Assembly: GCA_934446095.1 (NCBI GenBank)
Contig: CAKSDR010000060.1
Span: forward strand, 1 to 7,781
Reading direction: 5' to 3'
Source of the DNA: an uncultured Eubacteriales bacterium
Lineage (GTDB): Bacteria; Bacillota; Clostridia; Oscillospirales; CAG-382
Length of the DNA: 7,781 bases
In this document: positions 1 through 6,136 of the stretch, in pieces
Position numbering within the stretch: position 1 is the first letter of the stretch
Layout: each line of letters starts with the position of its first letter
The notes under the pieces: model-generated
What the model saw: only the letters and a program-made list of their open reading frames with translations
Told to the model about the DNA's origin: nothing
Databases searched by the model: none
Made by a program: the position numbers and the translations under genes

Positions 1-260
1 TCAAATCCGTCCATATCAAAAGACTGTACCAAATAATCGGTGCTCTTTCCGTACTTTGTCAAAAGAGCCTGAATTTCATACTCGTTTCCGAGTCCCCAGT
101 TTCCGACTTTTCCTTCATCTGCGGCAGATATAATGCGTTCTTCATCCGTCATATTTGCTTTTAATGTATCCGATGCTTTTTCCTTGCTTCCGCAGCCGGT
201 GAACATCGAAATAATCAATGCTGTTATTGTTAACAATCCTAATATTTTTTTGGTTTTCAT
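1..260 (-). CDS. ABC importer substrate-binding lipoprotein, N-terminal part (cut by window edge)
   Basis: The first 86 residues are visible and the reading frame is open at the window edge. A lysine-rich start, a hydrophobic stretch (about residues 6-20) and a lipobox with FTGC place the lipidated Cys at residue 23, so the mature protein would be tethered outside the membrane. Residues 51-86 (KVGNWGLGNEYEIQALL, then LVQSFDMDGF) resemble the hinge region of NMT1/THI5-like and SsuA-like binding proteins, which capture a small solute for the importer encoded just upstream. In that family this stretch usually follows about 100 residues of the first lobe. Here only about 28 residues lie between the lipid Cys and it, so the first lobe looks missing or strongly shortened. 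The ATG at 260 is preceded by GAAGGA at suitable spacing. It is the last visible gene of the ABC operon, 53 bp after the permease stop. The substrate cannot be named. Confidence 0.8.
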   Translation of the reverse strand, partial: MKTKKILGLLTITALIISMFTGCGSKEKASDTLKANMTDEERIISAADEGKVGNWGLGNEYEIQALLTKYGKSTDYLVQSFDMDGF

Positions 261-313
261 TTTAATTCCTTCTTTCTTTGTATTTAATATTTATATACAT
301 TAAAGAAAAACTT

Positions 314-1111
314 TTAAGTGTTTCTTTTCTTTAAATATATACCCTCTATTGCCAAGAGAAGTACAAACAGTACAATTCCTATAATACATGCAACCGCAAT
401 ATATGCCCATGCCGTCGAATACTGTGCGATAAGAATATTTTCACGGATTTGCCTGCCGACTCCGGCTCGGTATTCCGCGAAGTATTCGCTTACAAGCGCC
501 GTGATAACGCTTGACGGAACGCTTACCTTTAATGCCGTGAATATATACGGAATACTGTTCGGTAATCTTAATTTTAAAAATACAGTCCTTTTATCCGCCG
601 CATATGATTTCATTAAATCAAGCGAAAACGGTTTCAGTTCGGTAAGACCGCGGTATGCGTTGATACTCATGGACGCCATACACATAAGCGTTACAACAAT
701 TATCTTTGCAACCGTACTTCGAACTGACGCGTCGGAACTTACGTCCTTTGTCCAGTTCATAATAACGGGTGCCATGGCGACTATCGGAATTGCATTAAAT
801 GCCGATATAACCGTAAGTCCGCCTTTGCCGAATCTCGGTGAAATTGTTGCTCCGATTGCGGCTGCATATCCAAGCAGCGAGCCTAACAACAAACCAATTA
901 TTATAACGAACATCGAGGCTCCGACATTAGGCATTATCTTATCTGTGTTGTCTGCAATAATGCTGAATATGCGTGTCGGATATGGCAATATGTATTCATC
1001 TGTTTTCAGTAGTTTATGCAAAAAGCCGTTTTGCCACATTCCGACAATTAAAATACCGAATATTAACGGATAAAGAATTGATGTGATAGAGTCAATCCGT
1101 TTTTTTATCAT
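314..1111 (-). CDS. ABC importer permease, second of a pair (SsuC/TauC/ThiX-like)
   Basis: This 265-residue membrane protein has about six hydrophobic segments (roughly residues 11-27, 65-90, 101-119, 134-152, 194-212 and 234-257). The cytoplasmic EAA-type loop is at about 170-190 (YAADKRTVFLKLRLPNSIPY) and docks on the ATPase. This is the BPD_transp_1 fold of nitrate/sulfonate/taurine-type importers, and length is normal for the family. The start chosen is the ATG at 1111, five bases after the upstream stop, with AAAGGAG eight bases before it. A GTG at 1120 is also in frame, but it overlaps that ribosome binding site and is unlikely. The Shine-Dalgarno sequence lies in the last codons of the preceding permease, so the two are probably translationally coupled. 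The two permeases differ clearly in sequence, suggesting a heterodimeric channel. Confidence 0.9.
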   Translation of the reverse strand: MIKKRIDSITSILYPLIFGILIVGMWQNGFLHKLLKTDEYILPYPTRIFSIIADNTDKIMPNVGASMFVIIIGLLLGSLLGYAAAIGATISPRFGKGGLTVISAFNAIPIVAMAPVIMNWTKDVSSDASVRSTVAKIIVVTLMCMASMSINAYRGLTELKPFSLDLMKSYAADKRTVFLKLRLPNSIPYIFTALKVSVPSSVITALVSEYFAEYRAGVGRQIRENILIAQYSTAWAYIAVACIIGIVLFVLLLAIEGIYLKKRNT

Positions 1112-1116
1112 GCAAA

Positions 1117-1941
1117 TCACTCCTTTCCCGATTTAGTTTTCCTTTTGTAAGGGCATAGGATATATTCCAAAAGGCCCATTACCGAAAAGCTGAGTATTCC
1201 GATTATAGCGCTGAAAAATACAATCTGCCAAAAAACATATCTTGTCATTGCACCCTTGAGTGCTTGCGATAACAAGCATCCGAGTCCGACTCCACCCTGA
1301 AGCGTGTCAACAAGAATGGATGCTGTGATTGCCATAGGCGCCGAAATTTTTAAGCCTGTAAAAAAGTACGGAACGCACGCCGGTATCATTGTCTTAATAT
1401 ACATCTGAAATTTGTTCGCCGCATATGAATACATAAGTTCATGCTTTTCACGGCTCACTGATTTGAATCCGGCAAGAGTATTTGTTGCAACCGGGTAAAA
1501 CGTCAGTATTGCCGCTATTACAACACGGCTCATCGTTATATCGCCGGTAATAGCGTTTATAATCGGTGCCATTCCCAAAATCGGTATCATCTGAATCAGC
1601 ATAAGATATGGAAAAGCAATTTTTTCAATCGGCTTCCACAGGCTCATCAAAAGTGCAAGTATAAAACCGCATGCAATTCCGATAATGTATCCGATACCGG
1701 CACGGGACAGTGTTGCCGCCGCATTTATCATTACCATTTGAATTGCTGTCTGCCCGCCGTTGATCGTTCTTTTGCTGATAACCGATTCAATTATTCCCGA
1801 AAGGTGCGGCAAAATATTTTCTGGAGTTCTCTTTGTTGCCGCAACAACGAATGCGAATATTTCCCAAACCGCAATAATAAGAATAATCCATACAATCGTC
1901 ATGAAATATTTCTTATCGGCAAGTTTTTTTATGCCTTTCAT
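1117..1941 (-). CDS. ABC importer permease, first of a pair (SsuC/TauC/ThiX-like)
   Basis: This 274-residue integral membrane protein has a first membrane helix at about residues 13-34, several more between about 65 and 155, and the EAA-type loop at about 173-192 (YAANKFQMYIKTMIPACVPY). The loop is followed by the LKISAPMAITASI helix and a GGVGLG turn typical of the nitrate/sulfonate/taurine permease group. It should form half of the transmembrane channel with the next gene product, energised by the ATPase just upstream. The ATG at 1941 is preferred because GGAGGTGAT sits eight bases upstream. An in-frame TTG at 1956 overlaps that site and would add only five residues. The gene starts 20 bp after the ATPase stop, and its own end contains the ribosome binding site of the next permease. 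Confidence 0.9.
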   Translation of the reverse strand: MKGIKKLADKKYFMTIVWIILIIAVWEIFAFVVAATKRTPENILPHLSGIIESVISKRTINGGQTAIQMVMINAAATLSRAGIGYIIGIACGFILALLMSLWKPIEKIAFPYLMLIQMIPILGMAPIINAITGDITMSRVVIAAILTFYPVATNTLAGFKSVSREKHELMYSYAANKFQMYIKTMIPACVPYFFTGLKISAPMAITASILVDTLQGGVGLGCLLSQALKGAMTRYVFWQIVFFSAIIGILSFSVMGLLEYILCPYKRKTKSGKE

Positions 1942-1961
1942 CAGTATCACCTCCAAACAAA

Positions 1962-2741
1962 TTATACGCCTTCAAAACTGTTTCTGACTTTCGCAATAAG
2001 TTCGGTAAATTCCGGTGTGCTTTTCATTTCCATCGTTCTCGGTCGCGGCAGGTTTATATCAACCACCGCCGAAAGTCTGCCCGGGTGCGGTGAGAGCACG
2101 CACACCTTATCGGATAGGAAAACCGATTCCTGAATGTTATGAGTTACAAATACAATTGTTTTGTTTGTCTTTCTCCAAATCTTTAAAAGGTCAATATGTA
2201 ATTTCTCTCTTGTAAACTCATCAAGTGCGGAAAACGGCTCGTCCATAAGAAGAATTTCCGGCTGAATTGCAAGTGCTCTCGCAATTCCGACTCTTTGCTG
2301 CATACCGCCCGAAAGCTGATGCGGATAATGGTTTGCAAACTCGGTAAGTCCGACAAGTTCAAGCATTCTATCCGCCCGTTCACTTTGTTCTTTGAGCGGA
2401 ACGTGCATTATTTCAAGCGGAAGCATAATATTTTTCTTTACAGTCCGCCATTCATAAAGCACCGCATTCTGAAATACAATTCCGTATCTTCTCTTCAATC
2501 TCGCATCGTGAGGACTTTCACCAGATATTTTAATATCACCCGATGACGGCGTAAGCAAGTCGGCAATAATTCGGAGAAGTGTCGTCTTACCGCATCCGGA
2601 GGGACCTACCAGCGAAACAAAATCACCTTTTTCTATATCGAGTGTAACACCCGTTAAAGCAGTTACATCTCTGCCATCATTTGTGCGATAGACCATTCCT
2701 ATATCTTTTAACATGATTTCTGTATTATTGATCGCTGCCAT
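1962..2741 (-). CDS. ABC importer ATPase (SsuB/TauB-like)
   Basis: This 259-residue nucleotide-binding subunit sits on the cytosolic face and powers uptake. All expected motifs are present and intact: Walker A GPSGCGKT at 46-53, the Q-loop Gln at 91, the signature LSGGMQQR at 143-150, Walker B ILLMDE at 163-168, the D-loop SALD at 171-174 and the switch His at 201 (VTHN). The RPRT stretch near 233-236 resembles the C-terminal part of nitrate/sulfonate/taurine ATPases. The ATG at 2741 is chosen: AAGGAAG lies about ten bases upstream, whereas the in-frame GTG at 2750 would nearly touch it. It is the first gene of the operon and follows a leader of about 100 bases with an attenuator-like structure, so its expression probably sets that of both permeases and the binding protein. 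Confidence 0.95.
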   Translation of the reverse strand: MAAINNTEIMLKDIGMVYRTNDGRDVTALTGVTLDIEKGDFVSLVGPSGCGKTTLLRIIADLLTPSSGDIKISGESPHDARLKRRYGIVFQNAVLYEWRTVKKNIMLPLEIMHVPLKEQSERADRMLELVGLTEFANHYPHQLSGGMQQRVGIARALAIQPEILLMDEPFSALDEFTREKLHIDLLKIWRKTNKTIVFVTHNIQESVFLSDKVCVLSPHPGRLSAVVDINLPRPRTMEMKSTPEFTELIAKVRNSFEGV

Positions 2742-2760
2742 ATATAACACACTTCCTTTT

Positions 2761-2821
2761 TGATATAAAATAAAGCGACAGACAAAACTGTCCCATACGA
2801 GACGTCTTTGTCTGTCGCTTT
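2761..2821 (-). terminator. Leader intrinsic terminator (attenuator) of the ABC operon
   Basis: Positions 2772-2786 and 2807-2821 form a perfect 15-bp stem. On the minus strand the outer arm is AAAGCGACAGACAAA and the stem is followed by ATTTTATAT, a U-rich tail. It lies between the operon's promoter (2847-2875) and the ATPase start (2741). If it formed every time, the operon would hardly be expressed, so it is better read as a conditional terminator than as the end of an upstream gene. The loop also contains a short pairing of GTCTC with GGGAC. Confidence 0.75.
2780..2813 (-). promoter_or_regulatory. Candidate ANTAR-type antiterminator: two hairpins with six-base loops
   Basis: Read on the minus strand, hairpin 1 (2813-2800) is AGAC, loop AAAGAC, GUCU. 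A six-base linker follows, then hairpin 2 (2793-2780) is GGAC, loop AGUUUU, GUCU. ANTAR-domain regulators are known to bind paired hairpins with hexanucleotide loops that have A at position 1 and G at position 4, preventing a terminator from forming, often on nitrogen-acquisition genes. Loop 1 fits fully. Loop 2 has the A but U instead of G at position 4. Both hairpins use bases from the two arms of the 2772-2821 terminator, so the two states exclude each other. No ANTAR regulator is encoded in the window, so the assignment rests on structure alone. Confidence 0.5.
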
Positions 2822-2846
2822 TCTTTGCAAGAATTATTATGGCGTT

Positions 2847-2875
2847 ATTATAACTTAAAATTTATTTGCTGTCAA
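2847..2875 (-). promoter_or_regulatory. Consensus sigma-A promoter of the ABC operon
   Basis: On the minus strand TTGACA (2875-2870) and TATAAT (2852-2847) are separated by exactly 17 bp, a full match to the housekeeping consensus. Transcription should start near 2840, giving an untranslated leader of about 100 bases before the ATPase ATG. A promoter this strong directly before a terminator hairpin is typical of genes controlled by attenuation rather than at initiation. Confidence 0.85.
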
Positions 2876-2911
2876 TGCATTTTTTGCAATTTGTTGTTCA
2901 GACACAAAAAC

Positions 2912-2951
2912 TTGTTCCATAATATGTGCCAAAGCACATATTATGGAACAA
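2912..2951 (-). terminator. 18-bp perfect inverted repeat, probable terminator at the end of the relaxase remnant
   Basis: TTGTTCCATAATATGTGC (2912-2929) and its exact complement (2934-2951) flank a four-base loop. An outer pair, CAATTTGT (2887-2894) and ACAAATTG (2963-2970), is also inverted around it. On the minus strand the stem is followed by GTTTTTGTG, a moderate U tract. It lies between the decayed relaxase and the ABC operon promoter, where a terminator would insulate the two. It could instead be the end of an old insertion; no target duplication was seen. Confidence 0.5.
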
Positions 2952-2974
2952 ACATAAGAATTACAAATTGTATA

Positions 2975-3714
2975 TTCTCTTGATTTTAATTCAGCAATGA
3001 TTTCAGAATAATCATCGCAGTGAATTTTCAGCCTTGCGGCTTCAACTGCCTTTGCGTTTTTTCACTTATCCGCAAAATTTATGACATACCGGCAATGAAT
3101 CATTGTACTGCGTAATTTTTCAAGCGTTTCCGCAACGGCGGGCAAAGTGCGTTTAACAGCCTCCGTCAACTTCTTTTTCCGTTTTTTAATTTCACGCAAA
3201 ATACGGTTGTCCTCTTTGATTTGCCGATTTAATTCGCACCGCTCGGAAATGCCGCCTTTTTTCTCAATTATCCTTGCAGAAATCCCCTCATAAATTGTCG
3301 GCAGTTCATCAATGCCCCTTGCTTTATGACTTCGGTGGTCGATACGATTTTCCGATTTTGCAAGTTCAAGATATTTATTTGAAATGTCCGCCCAACTTTT
3401 TCGCCATATCTGCAACTGCTCCTTGATGTTCCAACGCTCCGTTATGGGATTTTGTCTATGGGATTTTGTCTGCCGTAGCGTGTGCTTTTCGGGTATTTTG
3501 AAACACGCTCCAACCCCTCCACTTTTGACGGCGGCATATATACTTTCTTTTTCCCGACAAAATACTGATATTGTTTTTTCCAGCCGTCAGCCTGTGCAGA
3601 CTTAAACTCCGTTGATGTAAACCCCCGTTCCTCGCCGTTTTTAACGCACAAATATTCTTTTTCGGTTTTGCTCTGCCACTTGCCGTTTTTGTCAAGCGGT
3701 CGGACTGTCAGCAT
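2975..3714 (-). pseudogene. MobA/MobL-type relaxase remnant, truncated and frameshifted
   Basis: Translated from 3714 downward, this resembles the middle and C-terminal part of MobA/MobL relaxases, which nick a plasmid or integrative element at its transfer origin. It begins MLTVRPLDKNGKW, normally just after the catalytic histidine motif, so the N-terminal catalytic part is absent. After RYGRQNPI the frame breaks at a 14-bp duplication; dropping one copy restores TERWNIKEQLQIWRKSW. It continues through ENRIDHRSHKARGIDELPT and a Lys-rich, probably coiled-coil stretch to NFADK, where TGA occurs at 3064-3062. The same frame then reads on as KNAKAVEAARLKIH up to about 2975, where resemblance stops. 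Four lesions therefore make it non-functional: 5' loss, frameshift, stop, 3' loss. It records a past mobile element. Family recognition is from memory of the sequence type. Confidence 0.65.
3444..3471. repeat. 14-bp direct tandem duplication causing a frameshift
   Basis: The 14-mer ATGGGATTTTGTCT occurs twice back to back (3444-3457 and 3458-3471). Fourteen is not a multiple of three, so the copy shifts the relaxase frame: the upstream frame runs into TAA shortly after, while the downstream part stays open in another frame. Removing one copy gives continuous coding sequence across the site, which fits replication slippage. Confidence 0.9.
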
Positions 3715-3715
3715 G

Positions 3716-3811
3716 TTCTTCCTGTGGGAAAGCAACACCTTTTGCTACAACCTTATTTCAAATGCGAATCATAGTCTTTATATCATTTTCTTTGTATTTT
3801 CTGATTTCCAT
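3716..3811 (-). pseudogene. N-terminal fragment of a GNAT-family acetyltransferase
   Basis: From the ATG at 3811 the frame reads MEIRKYKENDIKTMIRI, then TGA (3760-3758), then NKVVAKGVAFPQEE up to 3716. This is the usual opening of a subgroup of GNAT N-acetyltransferases, in which a Trp followed by Asn occupies the place of the stop; TGG to TGA is one base. After PQEE the sequence becomes relaxase in a different frame, so the remaining roughly 130 or more residues, including the acetyl-CoA binding site, are gone. A weak ribosome binding site (AGAAGT) and a promoter (3891-3919) precede it. The fragment is short, so the family call is moderate. Confidence 0.55.
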
Positions 3812-3890
3812 ATCTAACTTCTAAACTTATACATTATCACGCTATATTTGCTAAATATTTTTACCTTGACATTCCAATTTGTGTAAGATC

Positions 3891-3919
3891 ATTATATTAT
3901 AAACCGTACCCAAAATCAA
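3891..3919 (-). promoter_or_regulatory. Probable promoter of the GNAT fragment
   Basis: On the minus strand TTGATT (3919-3914) and TATAAT (3896-3891) are 17 bp apart, with a second overlapping TATAAT just upstream (3901-3896). Transcription would start near 3884, about 73 bases before the GNAT ATG. It probably now drives only pseudogene sequence. Confidence 0.5.
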
Positions 3920-4070
3920 CCTTTCAAGCGCACCAATTCAGTCATTGCTTTTTTAAAAAACCGAAAAAAGAACTATTTGCCAATCCGATTTCACGTGAAA
4001 ATCCGAAATGGACATTTGCATTTTTGATTTTTGTTTCTTTAATAGAGTAAGAAAAAAGAGAAACATGAAT

Positions 4071-4095
4071 AAAACCCGAGATAATCTCGGGTTTT
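4071..4095. terminator. Strong hairpin terminator, possibly bidirectional
   Basis: AAAACCCGAGA (4071-4081) pairs exactly with TCTCGGGTTTT (4085-4095) around a three-base loop. GC-rich centre, A-rich left and T-rich right arms are the form of a factor-independent terminator in either direction. No protein gene ends at it on either side, so its transcript is unknown; a short RNA from the minus-strand -10 element at 4138 would end here. Confidence 0.7.
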
Positions 4096-4137
4096 ATGAT
4101 CGGTATTTTTTAAGATCGTAAACTTAACTTCACATTC

Positions 4138-4146
4138 ATTATAGCA
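4138..4146 (-). promoter_or_regulatory. Isolated extended -10 element (weak promoter candidate)
   Basis: On the minus strand TGCTATAAT is a perfect extended -10 (TGnTATAAT), which can act without a good -35 box. No -35 match is present 17 bp upstream. A transcript starting near 4131 would run only about 60-65 bases into the 4071-4095 terminator. It may be chance in AT-rich DNA. Confidence 0.3.
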
Positions 4147-4308
4147 GCATACGATTATTCCCTTTTGCATCACAACATATTAACAAAACAAGATATTTTT
4201 TAATTTCAAACTCGCCTTTGGGAGATTGCTCTTTACTTCTTCGCTTTTCACTATTACTTTCCAAAAATTGATACTAAAAATTTAAGTGACAGTAAAAAGG
4301 CAATAAGT

Positions 4309-4340
4309 AAAAATCCGCACACAATTGTGTGCGGATTTTT
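4309..4340 (-). terminator. Terminator of the RpiR-phosphodiesterase-transporter operon
   Basis: A perfect 32-bp palindrome has arms AAAAATCCGCACACAA and its complement. On the minus strand it lies about 60 bp after the transporter stop codon and its downstream arm ends in a run of T. The symmetry means it would also stop transcription coming from the other direction. Confidence 0.85.
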
Positions 4341-4399
4341 TGGAAGAGCCGAATGGTTTAGATGCCATTTATTGAATTTTTTGTCATTGATTATCTGTT

Positions 4400-5329
4400 C
4401 TATATGATCGAAAAAATTAACGGAATCGTTATACAAGAAAGCAAATGAGAAATCACCGCCATACCTGCTGCAACCGTTGTGTCCTTACCAAGTGCACTCG
4501 GAATAACAATAGTATTGAGCCCTAGAGGCATTGCAAGGGAACAAAGTGCACAGATATAGGTTGTTTCAGGAATTCTGAAAAAAGATGCCACTGCTATGAA
4601 AAGGACAGGCATAATAATAAGCCTTATCGTCGAAACAATATAAATTCTTACATTTAAAAAAGTTTTTTTCAGGGATATTGATGATACAACCACTCCGGTA
4701 AGAATCATTGCAACGGGCGACATACAGTCCCCTGATACATCAATAAGCGACACAATCCACTTTGGAAGATTTATATTCAGAAGTCCGATTACCATACCGA
4801 TAAGCATCGCAATAAACATCGGGTTAATAAAGGATTTCAGCGATTCCTTAAAAGTTTGTTTTTTCCCTGAATCTGCAATAAGAAGTCTTGGAACGCCCCA
4901 GAGATATATCAAAATCCACAAAGGCAATGTAAAAATCAGATATTCAAAAAAAACATCGGGAAACAGGCTGCTTACAACGGCATTTCCCATAAACCCGAAA
5001 TTAGAAAAGGAAAGACCGTATGTATAAATTTTCTGAATATACTTATCTTTTGTAACCAATTTGGAAACCAAAATTGCAAAAGGGATTGCAATACACACTA
5101 TTATAAAACTTACGGATAACAGTTTCCACGCAGCACCAATTCTCTCTATGGTAAAGTTTTCGATAAATGTTCCCATAACAAGTGCAGGTATAAAAATTGT
5201 GTTTTCCAGTTTTGATAAAACCGTGGCTGAATTTTCAGGTAATACTTTAAGTTTAACAAGTATGTACCCTATAACAATAAATCCAAAAAGGAAAGCTATC
5301 TGATTTAATGTAGTTAAAAAAACACTCAT
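4400..5329 (-). CDS. AEC-family (auxin efflux carrier-like) membrane transporter
   Basis: This 309-residue protein has about ten hydrophobic segments and no signal peptide, the length and layout of bacterial AEC permeases. Members such as malate carriers move small carboxylic acids or amino-acid-like anions. The two unwound helix regions typical of the fold are visible: the N-terminal one around 105-118 (GLSFSNFGFMGNAV) and the C-terminal one around 263-281 (CSLAMPLGLNTIVIPSALG). The ATG (5329-5327) overlaps the TGA of the phosphodiesterase by four bases (ATGA), so translation is probably coupled and both products made in fixed ratio. There is no good ribosome binding site of its own. The gene ends about 60 bp before the operon terminator. 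Substrate and direction are unknown; with a cytosolic phosphodiesterase beside it, it may move the substrate in or the product out. Confidence 0.85.
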   Translation of the reverse strand: MSVFLTTLNQIAFLFGFIVIGYILVKLKVLPENSATVLSKLENTIFIPALVMGTFIENFTIERIGAAWKLLSVSFIIVCIAIPFAILVSKLVTKDKYIQKIYTYGLSFSNFGFMGNAVVSSLFPDVFFEYLIFTLPLWILIYLWGVPRLLIADSGKKQTFKESLKSFINPMFIAMLIGMVIGLLNINLPKWIVSLIDVSGDCMSPVAMILTGVVVSSISLKKTFLNVRIYIVSTIRLIIMPVLFIAVASFFRIPETTYICALCSLAMPLGLNTIVIPSALGKDTTVAAGMAVISHLLSCITIPLIFSII

Positions 5330-6114
5330 ACATTTTCATCGCATACGAGCGATTTTCCCTCCCATTCTTTCGCCGGGGCAACCCCCATAATATCAGCTAT
5401 TGTCGGTGCTATATCAAGAATACTTACCCCTCTAATCTCTCTGCCGGGCACAAATTGAGGGCCATAAAAAAACATTGGTATCGTCATATCCTCATCCATA
5501 TCACTTCCATGTGCTCTATCATGCCCGCCGTGATCGGCTGTTACAATTACGGTGTATTCTCCGTTTGTTTCTTCAATCACTCTTTGAACATTGCTGATTG
5601 CACGGTTAATATAATCAAGGTATACAGCACTCATCCATCCATTATCATGTCCGCCCTTTTCATCTGTTTCAACCATATAAAGAAATACAAAGTCAGGCTT
5701 TGCTACCTTAATATAGCTCAGTGCCCTGTCGGTTAACATTGCATCAGTATGATCAAATGAATACGCATTTGTATATCCGGCTTCCTTAAGAGACTCCGGT
5801 CTTGATACATCTCGAAGAGGCTCCCAACCATAATACATAGCAGATACCTTATCTGCGCTTTTTAACTGTTCAAACAAACCGCTAATCGGTCGCACCTGCG
5901 GCATATATGTATTAGTGGTCGTTCCGTGTCTTTCCGGTGGAACGCTATGAAACATTGACATATGGCAAGGAAGTGTAACAGATGGAAATACTGTTCTTGC
6001 ATCAAAAGTATAAGATGCCATTTTCTTTAGCTCATCAACATAAGGATTATTACATTTTATAAGTCCATCAGGACGCATGCCATCAATTGAAATCAGAATA
6101 ACCTTGTTTTTCAT
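5326..6114 (-). CDS. Alkaline-phosphatase-superfamily phosphodiesterase/nucleotide pyrophosphatase-like hydrolase
   Basis: This 262-residue protein without signal peptide or membrane segment is predicted to be cytosolic. It fits the Phosphodiest (PF01663) branch, two-metal enzymes that cleave phosphate mono- or diesters or phosphonates. Visible active-site parts are the metal-binding Asp in SIDGMRPD (Asp11), the Thr nucleophile in FPSVTLPCH (Thr47), Asp151 and His156 in TDEKGGHDNG, Asp195 and His196 in TADHGGHDRAHG, and His202. In relatives the Asp-to-His gap in the third motif is usually one residue shorter, so an extra Gly (154/155) is odd. At 262 residues it is a short member with no large cap domain. 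The ATG at 6114 is preferred because GAGG lies nine bases upstream; the in-frame ATG at 6129 has no binding site and contributes that GAGG itself. It follows the regulator by 22 bp and overlaps the transporter by four bases. Confidence 0.85.
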   Translation of the reverse strand: MKNKVILISIDGMRPDGLIKCNNPYVDELKKMASYTFDARTVFPSVTLPCHMSMFHSVPPERHGTTTNTYMPQVRPISGLFEQLKSADKVSAMYYGWEPLRDVSRPESLKEAGYTNAYSFDHTDAMLTDRALSYIKVAKPDFVFLYMVETDEKGGHDNGWMSAVYLDYINRAISNVQRVIEETNGEYTVIVTADHGGHDRAHGSDMDEDMTIPMFFYGPQFVPGREIRGVSILDIAPTIADIMGVAPAKEWEGKSLVCDENV

Positions 6115-6136
6115 TTTATTATACCTCATTTCTATT

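Larger units (their letters stand above)
3920..4308. other. AT-rich intergenic stretch without a recognisable gene
   Basis: No open frame here looks like a protein. Visible items are a 12-bp palindrome TTTCACGTGAAA (3989-4000), a strong hairpin (4071-4095), an isolated extended -10 element on the minus strand (4138-4146) and homopolymer-rich DNA. A 23-residue frame on the minus strand begins at a GTG near 4250 (VKSEEVKSNLP) after GGAAAG, but has no other support. The stretch separates the mobile-element scar from the RpiR operon terminator. Confidence 0.5.

Noticed and set aside
318..1073. Plus-strand open frame of 251 codons
   Set aside because: It lies entirely antisense to a clear permease gene, has no family resemblance and no ribosome binding site; it is a coding shadow.
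1738..2215. Plus-strand open frames over the ATPase and permease
   Set aside because: They are antisense to strongly conserved motifs and have no recognisable protein features.
2772..2821. TPP or guanidine riboswitch before the ABC operon
   Set aside because: None of the conserved core motifs of these riboswitches are visible in the roughly 100-base leader; only the hairpins described are seen.
3384..3605. Plus-strand 73-codon frame
   Set aside because: It is antisense to the relaxase remnant and spans the 14-bp duplication; no protein-like features.
3866..3898. Plus-strand promoter with TTGACA at 3866-3871
   Set aside because: The nearest good -10 match (TATATT) is 21 bp away, too far, and no plus-strand gene follows.
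4254..4436. Minus-strand 60-codon frame
   Set aside because: It runs through the operon terminator palindrome and overlaps the transporter end; composition looks random.
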